NCBI GenBank assembly: GCA_002490775.1
Contig: DKUR01000110.1
Span: forward strand, 904 to 12,268
Length of the DNA stretch: 11,365 nt
From: Lachnospiraceae bacterium UBA7199
GTDB taxonomy: Bacteria; Bacillota; Clostridia; Lachnospirales; Lachnospiraceae
Direction: 5' to 3'
Part shown: in pieces, positions 7,504-11,365 of the stretch
Position numbering within the stretch: position 1 is the stretch's first letter
Layout: every line of letters starts with the position of its first letter
Translations under genes and position numbers: made by a program
The notes under the pieces: generated by a model
Seen by the model: the letters and a program-made list of their open reading frames with translations, nothing else
The model's database searches: none
What the model was told of the DNA's origin: nothing

Positions 7504-8010
7504 TTATCTCTTCCTGAATCCATACTCTTTCTTTAATCTCTCAAAGATTTCAAAAGCAACCGGGCAGATGGAAATGGTATCCAACATCCCCAGCAGACTA
7601 CACAATCTTTCCGGCTGATCTGTATAAGGATATTTCTTACTACTATCCGGTTTGCAATCCCCAAGTTTACAACTGCCATCTTCCTGTAAAAAATCACAGG
7701 GCTTATGTTTCGTATGATACCCAATTCCCAATTCCTCTTTTTCTAAAAAGAAATCAATAAACTCCTCTACAGTAATTCCCAAATAATCCGCATCTTTTTC
7801 TACATCCTCTTCAGGAATACTTCCCTTGTACATCTTGCAACAATTTCTGCACTTACTGCAGTCATAATCATCAAACAGTTCTTTATGCAATCGCAGAAAC
7901 TGCTCGTCTAATTCTTCCTCATCTGCATGTCCTTTCAAGAAACTACGAAATTTGAAATTTTCATCTTCTTTTTTCTTGGCTTCTATTCCAACTTTATCCG
8001 GGTGTACCAT
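7504..8010 (-). CDS. YkgJ-family cysteine-cluster protein (CxxCxxCC)
   Basis: A 168-residue cytosolic protein. The family-defining cluster CSKCRNCC is at residues 51-58, followed by further Cys at KPCDFLQEDGSCKLGDC and ISICPVAFEIF, in the order usual for YkgJ/UPF0153 proteins. These are thought to bind zinc or an Fe-S cluster, and the role is not established. The first about 45 residues are charged and helical. The ATG has AGGAGA about 6 nt upstream, and that SD overlaps the TAG stop of the preceding winged-helix fragment (10-nt gap), indicating one operon with the upstream fragment and the downstream two-domain gene. Confidence 0.9.
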   Translation of the reverse strand: MVHPDKVGIEAKKKEDENFKFRSFLKGHADEEELDEQFLRLHKELFDDYDCSKCRNCCKMYKGSIPEEDVEKDADYLGITVEEFIDFFLEKEELGIGYHTKHKPCDFLQEDGSCKLGDCKPDSSKKYPYTDQPERLCSLLGMLDTISICPVAFEIFERLKKEYGFRKR

Positions 8011-8020
8011 ATGATGTCTC

Positions 8021-8369
8021 CTATTCTAATTTATATCGTCGGTCTTTATTCTTGCCAATCGCAGAAATCTTCCCGTCAGATATAAGTGGTTTCAAAATCT
8101 CTTTTGTCCGGGTTTCTTTCAGACCTAACAATTCACAAAAATCCTGCAAACGATACTCTTTATCCGCTTCCATGTATTTAAAAATCTTTTCCTGTTGTTT
8201 ACCTGTTTTTGTAATTTTTTTATCGTCGGTTTTTTATCGCCGCTTTTTGTATTGTTCACTTTTTTATTTCTCCAAACTCCGTCTGCACCAACTTGTCCAT
8301 ACTGACCATACCGCAATATTGACATGTACTGTTCACATCCAACTGCCGGATTCTTTCGAGGTCTGGCAG
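8021..8369 (-). pseudogene. Frameshifted zinc-ribbon plus winged-helix remnant
   Basis: Two protein-like stretches lie in different frames. The first (8369-8256) includes RQLDVNSTCQYCGMVSMDKL and ends QTEFGEIKK, stop, with a CxxC pair. The second (8233-8021) is a winged helix: KQQEKIFKYMEADKEYRLQDF, ELLGLKETRTKEILKPLISDG, wing KISAIGKNKDRRYKLE, stop TAG. A third frame starting at the GTG that overlaps the first stop (8259) bridges them as NNTKSGDKKPTIKK. It would join the winged helix if one A were added in the A6 (8230-8235) or A7 (8215-8221) run. The only ATG of the second part (8173) would cut off its first helix. It sits directly upstream of the ykgJ-like gene. It could be a decayed regulator or a small multi-ORF operon start. 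Confidence 0.5.
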
Positions 8370-8377
8370 TTATTTTT
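8341..8377 (+). terminator. Plus-strand intrinsic terminator-like hairpin
   Basis: AACTGCC plus GGATT pair with GGTCT plus GGCAGTT (with G-U pairs), a 7-base loop lies between, and ATTTTTT follows. No plus-strand gene now precedes it, so it may have belonged to a lost convergent gene or protect against read-through from the tuf side. It overlaps the start of the zinc-ribbon remnant. Confidence 0.5.
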
Positions 8378-8384
8378 TGTATGG

Positions 8385-8421
8385 AAAAGGGGCTGTGCAC
8401 TAATTACTGATATGCCCCCTT
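8385..8421 (-). terminator. Terminator behind the tuf tail
   Basis: On the minus strand, AAGGGGGC, a 20-base loop, then GCCCCTTTT, 33 nt after the EF-Tu stop codon. The sequence and position are those of a native tuf terminator, which supports this being the original chromosomal end of tuf. Confidence 0.65.
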
Positions 8422-8453
8422 AGTTTTAAGTTTCTATGATACTAAATCAAAGA

Positions 8454-8507
8454 TTACTCAATAATAGCAGCCACACGTCCAGAACCTACAGTATGTCCAC
8501 CCTCACG
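8454..8507 (-). pseudogene. tuf: 3' tail of tuf (EF-Tu), 17 codons
   Basis: The minus strand reads REGGHTVGSGRVAAIIE, stop (TAA at 8456-8454). This is the strongly conserved C-terminus of elongation factor Tu. Upstream of the Arg codon the identity ends abruptly: the preceding codons are TTC AAA TAA instead of the expected Phe-Ala-Ile/Leu. The rest of tuf is absent. A precise 3' fragment with its terminator is typical of the duplicated att core left when a mobile element integrates at the 3' end of a gene and restores the gene on the other side. The intact tuf should then lie to the right of the window. Confidence 0.88.
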
Positions 8508-8835
8508 TTATTTGAATAGCGTTTTTTGTGGTATTTTCTATGCTTTCTCTTTAAAAAACTAGCATAAAATCACTATTTTTATGTAGCGTATTTTTATTTG
8601 CATAATTTCTTGGCACCGTTCTGGCACCAAGACCACCATTCTCTTTAACTGCTTTATCTACATATATCTAATATATCATCATGATAATACCCTTTTTGCT
8701 ACCACAACAAAAATAAGAAATATCTACAAGTATGATTTTCATTTAATAGCTAAAACAACTTCCTTCAGCCCGATACTCTACACTTTATGCTGTTTTCACA
8801 CATTACATAATCCAAAAGCATTTATTCTTAATTGC
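8508..8835. other. Gene-free junction region between tuf tail and element cargo
   Basis: 328 bp without an intact gene. It holds a 38-residue open stretch on the minus strand (8667-8551) with KAVKENGGLGARTVPRNYAN, bounded upstream by a TAG and without a start. It also holds a pair of direct GGCACC repeats 11 bp apart (8612-8617, 8623-8628) and AT-rich sequence. The location next to the presumed att site is where an integrase gene usually ends, so the open stretch may be an integrase tail remnant. This is an inference. No terminator for the gene at 8836 was recognised. Confidence 0.4.
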
Positions 8836-9834
8836 TCAATACTTATAATCTCCATCAAATACATAATAATAAACGCTTTTCATATTTGCTATGACCAATA
8901 ATATCAAAGACAGCGCTCCCACCTCAGAGAGTTCCCATCTTTCCATTGTCTTTGCCTCCTTACTATGACCAGCCATATTTCTTATATCTCCAATTCCCTG
9001 AGATATATTATATTGTTTTGAATGTATAAAAGATATATTATTACCTAAATCATCTCTACTAGAATACAAATGATTTGCAACTTGTGATATACCATTCTTC
9101 TTTTGAGCATCAAGATTGACTTCTGAGCATATTCTTCGTAAGAAATCCTCATATGCTCGCCCTGCACATTCAATAGCCATTCTTGGTTCATTTTTATATT
9201 TTAGCATAGAAGTTACTAATTCATCAATTTCATCGATATTTAGCCACTTATATACTTTTTCTGTAAGTGCGCTAACAAGATACAACCTAATGTTAAAATC
9301 GGAATTTACTTCCTCTTTCATCTGCTTTATATCTCTTGTATCTAAAAAAACAATAGGTGCGGAAACTACTTTTCCATTACTATCAAGAATGCCACTTCCT
9401 TTTCCCCAATTACTAAATAAAGATTCAATAGCCTTTTGTTTTATATTGAAGTTATAAAAGGAACCTATTTTTCTTACTGCATCTGCACAACTATCTCCAT
9501 GGGACAAATATTTTATAAATAACATATATGGCTCCCACCTTTGAAGCCACTTTCTAAAAACTTGTATTCTCAGCTCATCCGTTAAAATATCATCTAAATC
9601 ATTATGGCACTCACTACTGCAATAATACAAATCATCAGAAACAAGTAACATGCCCAAAACGGATGCTGCTGTAATCGCACTTTTTACATATGCTTCGCTT
9701 TTTCCAGTATAAGAAACCAATTCAGTCAAAGAAGCTTTTTGAACGGAGCATCTTTCAACGCTATCCATTATTAATGATATTGAAACATTGTGACTTGGCA
9801 AATTAATTATATCAGTCATTTGTATAATCCCCAT
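8836..9834 (-). CDS. Winged-helix protein with C-terminal HEPN-like R-N-x3-H motif; candidate defence effector
   Basis: A protein of 332 residues. The N-terminal about 70 residues look like a winged helix (QKASLTELVSYTGKSEAYVKSAITAASVLGMLLVSDDLYYC). The middle is helical (IQVFRKWLQRWEPYMLFIKYL). The C-terminal 100 residues have an Abi/HEPN-like layout: ECAGRAYEDFLRRICSEV, then QGIGDIRNMAGHSKEA (R285, H290), then a long hydrophobic helix. In HEPN proteins the R-x4-H pair forms an RNase site, and the assignment here is by pattern only. It overlaps the upstream gene. ATG 9834 has AAGG 6 nt upstream; ATG 9819 has GGGGA 8 nt upstream and would give 327 residues. Two genes with such tight overlap usually act together. 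An RNA-targeting abortive-infection effector is the leading but unproven idea. Confidence 0.8.
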   Translation of the reverse strand: MGIIQMTDIINLPSHNVSISLIMDSVERCSVQKASLTELVSYTGKSEAYVKSAITAASVLGMLLVSDDLYYCSSECHNDLDDILTDELRIQVFRKWLQRWEPYMLFIKYLSHGDSCADAVRKIGSFYNFNIKQKAIESLFSNWGKGSGILDSNGKVVSAPIVFLDTRDIKQMKEEVNSDFNIRLYLVSALTEKVYKWLNIDEIDELVTSMLKYKNEPRMAIECAGRAYEDFLRRICSEVNLDAQKKNGISQVANHLYSSRDDLGNNISFIHSKQYNISQGIGDIRNMAGHSKEAKTMERWELSEVGALSLILLVIANMKSVYYYVFDGDYKY

Positions 9835-10600
9835 AAAGTGCCTTAAAAAATGCTGTTATTTTTTCAATATCCCAATCACTCATATCCACATTAATATTAA
9901 CAATTGGTTGTTTTTTAGAATTAACATGCGTCTCAGAAGTAAATTTGGAATCACATTCAATCTCATTAGATGTCATAGACATTTCCACAACAGGCTCATA
10001 GGAAGTACCCTTATCTCCAGAGAGCATTGATTCACTTTGAGATTCTTCCATTTTTATATTTCTATTTGCATCATACTCATTAATTATTTTATCTAACTCA
10101 ACCGAACAATTTATCCTTGATTCATTTCCTCTACGACCAATAATGAGTTCTCCAATACCTGCTAATTCCAAAAAACATGCAAATATGGGGAAAGCATCTT
10201 CTCTATTTCTTTCAGAACTACCGTAATTATTTTTCCCCCAATAATTCTTTACATCCGAAGCCTTAATTTCCTTACCACATTTTGATTGAGCAAGATAATT
10301 TAGACAATATTCATATGGTTCATAAGACATGATAGCTTTTAAATATGCACCTTTCTTTTCTGTTTCATCCGCTGAGTACATAATGTTCCTGCCTAATTCT
10401 GTTAAAGTATAATCTTTAATTAATCCTAAAGTGTCTAGTGCTCTTTTCACACTTGCAAATTGTGCCCCACCATATGTAGCATTAATTCCTTTTTCATCTC
10501 CCGATTTACGTTTTATTGCTTCCAATAACTTCTCTACATTATCTTTGTTTGCACCTATAGGAAGTGCTGCTCCCTCACGTGTCATGTTTTCTTCAGTCAT
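9812..10600 (-). CDS. Winged-helix protein (DUF5343-like N-terminus), partner of the HEPN-like protein
   Basis: A 262-residue soluble protein. The N-terminal half is helical with a winged-helix pattern (DNVEKLLEAIKRKSGD ... GGAQFASVKRALDTLGLIKDYTLTELGRNI, then ADETEKKGAYLKAIMSYEPYEYCL), similar to what I recall of DUF5343 proteins. About residues 180-235 are polar, acidic and probably disordered. The last about 25 (PIVNINVDMSDWDIEKITAFFKALY) form a beta strand plus helix, a likely docking or oligomer segment. The start at 10600 has AAAGGA about 12 nt upstream, a loose fit; Met6 is an alternative. The stop lies inside the next gene. It may sense or bind DNA and recruit the downstream HEPN-like protein, as inferred from the operon. 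Two TATAAT boxes and a palindrome lie upstream. Confidence 0.8.
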   Translation of the reverse strand: MTEENMTREGAALPIGANKDNVEKLLEAIKRKSGDEKGINATYGGAQFASVKRALDTLGLIKDYTLTELGRNIMYSADETEKKGAYLKAIMSYEPYEYCLNYLAQSKCGKEIKASDVKNYWGKNNYGSSERNREDAFPIFACFLELAGIGELIIGRRGNESRINCSVELDKIINEYDANRNIKMEESQSESMLSGDKGTSYEPVVEMSMTSNEIECDSKFTSETHVNSKKQPIVNINVDMSDWDIEKITAFFKALYGDYTND

Positions 10601-10622
10601 TTTTTCATTGTCCTTTCCCTTG

Positions 10623-10636
10623 ATTATAGTATTATA
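10623..10636 (-). promoter_or_regulatory. Candidate -10 boxes for the two-gene module
   Basis: The minus strand has TATAAT at 10636-10631 and again at 10628-10623 (GTATAATACTATAAT), 23-36 bp before the start of the winged-helix gene. No good -35 lies 17 bp upstream of either, so activator help or a weak promoter is possible. Confidence 0.4.
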
Positions 10637-10662
10637 CTAAATAAATTCACTTTTATATATTT

Positions 10663-10676
10663 TGATGTTAACATCA
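10663..10676. promoter_or_regulatory. 14-bp perfect palindrome upstream of the module
   Basis: TGATGTTAACATCA, perfectly symmetric, lies 27 bp upstream of the first TATAAT. This is where an operator for a dimeric regulator would sit, possibly for one of the winged-helix proteins it precedes or an R-M controller protein outside the window. The rest of 10601-10773 holds no gene or clear terminator. Confidence 0.5.
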
Positions 10677-10773
10677 CATTTAAACCGCTACTACACTTAG
10701 TATTCTTTCTATATCTCATAGTCAACGCAGTGTTAAAGTCACAATCTAACATCTCCGCTATCTTTCTCAAGTC

Positions 10774-11365
10774 CTATCTCGGTCCCAAAAACTTATCCCC
10801 ATTCAAATGTATCATATGCTCCGGCATTTCCGCTATCCATACTTCCGTTTCCCATGCCAACTCTTCTGAAAACCTTTTATATGTTTTAAAATCTAAAAAT
10901 GCTGTCACAAAGATTTTTCCTGCAGTCACTCCATGCGTCATCTCTGTTATTTCCAATATCCTCTTCGGATCCATCGGGCCTACAGAAGTTACCGACTCCA
11001 CAAAATAAATCCAGTTTTTATCTTCCCGATATAGAACTACATCCGGCATCTTGTCATGAAGTGTGATTTCAAATCCTAACTCTGTTAATTTCTCTATATT
11101 CTTTACCAAATCTTTTTCCGTTGTATCTCCCACATACAAACACTCTGAATCAGGCGCAAATCTCGGAGCAAATTCCTCAATGATTGCTTTCTGCAACTCA
11201 TTATGCTTGCCAGCGGAAAATTTAAAATCCGTTCCATTTATCTTGACTGGCATCATAGTCATTTTCTTTTTGGACGCATAAATATCTATTAATCTTTCAT
11301 GATACTGCAAGAACCGTTGCAGCGATTTTCCCCACTCTGATGTTTTCATTGTTTTTAACATTCGC
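10774..11365 (-). CDS. BsuBI/PstI-type type II restriction endonuclease, C-terminal domain (5' part outside window)
   Basis: About 195 residues are visible. The sequence matches the conserved BsuBI/PstI C-terminal nuclease domain closely: SAGKHNELQKAIIEEFAPRF, YVGDT, KMPDVVLYREDKNWIYFVES, VTSVGPMDPKRI, FVTAFLDFKTYKRF, AWETEVWIAEMPEHMIH and the end NGDKFLGPR, stop TAG. D107 (PDVV) and E122 (FVES) are the likely metal-binding acidic residues. Complete enzymes have about 315-330 residues with a separate N-terminal domain, so the frame must continue upstream beyond the edge, and the ATG at 11361 is probably internal. It cleaves DNA (PstI recognises CTGCAG; the specificity here is unknown). A cognate adenine methyltransferase is expected just outside, to the right. 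Confidence 0.9.
   Translation of the reverse strand, partial: RMLKTMKTSEWGKSLQRFLQYHERLIDIYASKKKMTMMPVKINGTDFKFSAGKHNELQKAIIEEFAPRFAPDSECLYVGDTTEKDLVKNIEKLTELGFEITLHDKMPDVVLYREDKNWIYFVESVTSVGPMDPKRILEITEMTHGVTAGKIFVTAFLDFKTYKRFSEELAWETEVWIAEMPEHMIHLNGDKFLGPR

Noticed and set aside
8125..8400. A 91-residue gene on the minus strand beginning near the tuf terminator
   Set aside because: Its first part runs through two hairpins and its last part is an out-of-frame reading of the winged helix. Only the 8259-8215 stretch looks like bridge sequence, so it is covered by the remnant entry.
8674..8686. Palindrome TATCATCATGATA as an att or operator site
   Set aside because: Short, very AT-rich and without a promoter or gene start nearby; chance is likely.
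1..11365. CRISPR arrays, tRNA or rRNA genes, complete insertion sequences
   Set aside because: No regularly spaced repeats, no cloverleaf-like or rRNA-like sequence and no transposase gene were recognised on either strand.

Overview
The window looks like chromosome of a low-GC Firmicute of the class Clostridia, probably Lachnospiraceae-like. The reasons are AT-rich codon use, GGAGG-type ribosome binding sites, TTG starts, and an EF-Tu C-terminal tail (REGGHTVGSGRVAAIIE) of clostridial type. The family assignment is from memory of such proteins, not from a search. Apart from the first gene, every gene is on the minus strand.

Left part (1-3825): an unrecognised zinc-ribbon-like protein (+, 90-761) faces a broken AlbA_2/GHKL-ATPase regulator gene (863-2252). 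That gene has a good start and RBS but carries an in-frame TGA where the family has Trp, and a frameshift at an A7 run that is the loop of a perfect 13-bp inverted repeat. Next is a SEC-C zinc-motif protein (2324-3505). The stretch upstream of it (3554-3721) reads as decayed coding sequence.

Middle (3776-8369): a TetR regulator and a membrane serine hydrolase fused to a PEBP/YbhB domain form a translationally coupled pair. They have a strong sigma-A-type promoter, an operator-like palindrome inside it and a terminator after the hydrolase. Then comes a tight three-gene run: a frameshifted zinc-ribbon/winged-helix fragment, a YkgJ-type CxxCxxCC protein, and a large two-domain protein resembling DUF7309/DUF6930. 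Gaps in this run are about 10 nt and SD sequences overlap the preceding stops.

Right part (8385-11365): the last 17 codons of tuf (8454-8507), followed by a tuf-type terminator, lie with no tuf body in front of them. This is the expected scar of an element integrated at the 3' end of tuf. The sequence to its right is then element cargo: a two-gene module of a winged-helix protein (9812-10600) overlapping a larger winged-helix protein with a C-terminal HEPN-like R-N-x3-H motif (8836-9834), and the C-terminal domain of a BsuBI/PstI-type restriction endonuclease (10774 to the edge). The most interesting reading is an R-M locus plus an undescribed HEPN-like defence pair on a tuf-targeting mobile element. 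The integrase and methyltransferase are not visible intact in the window.
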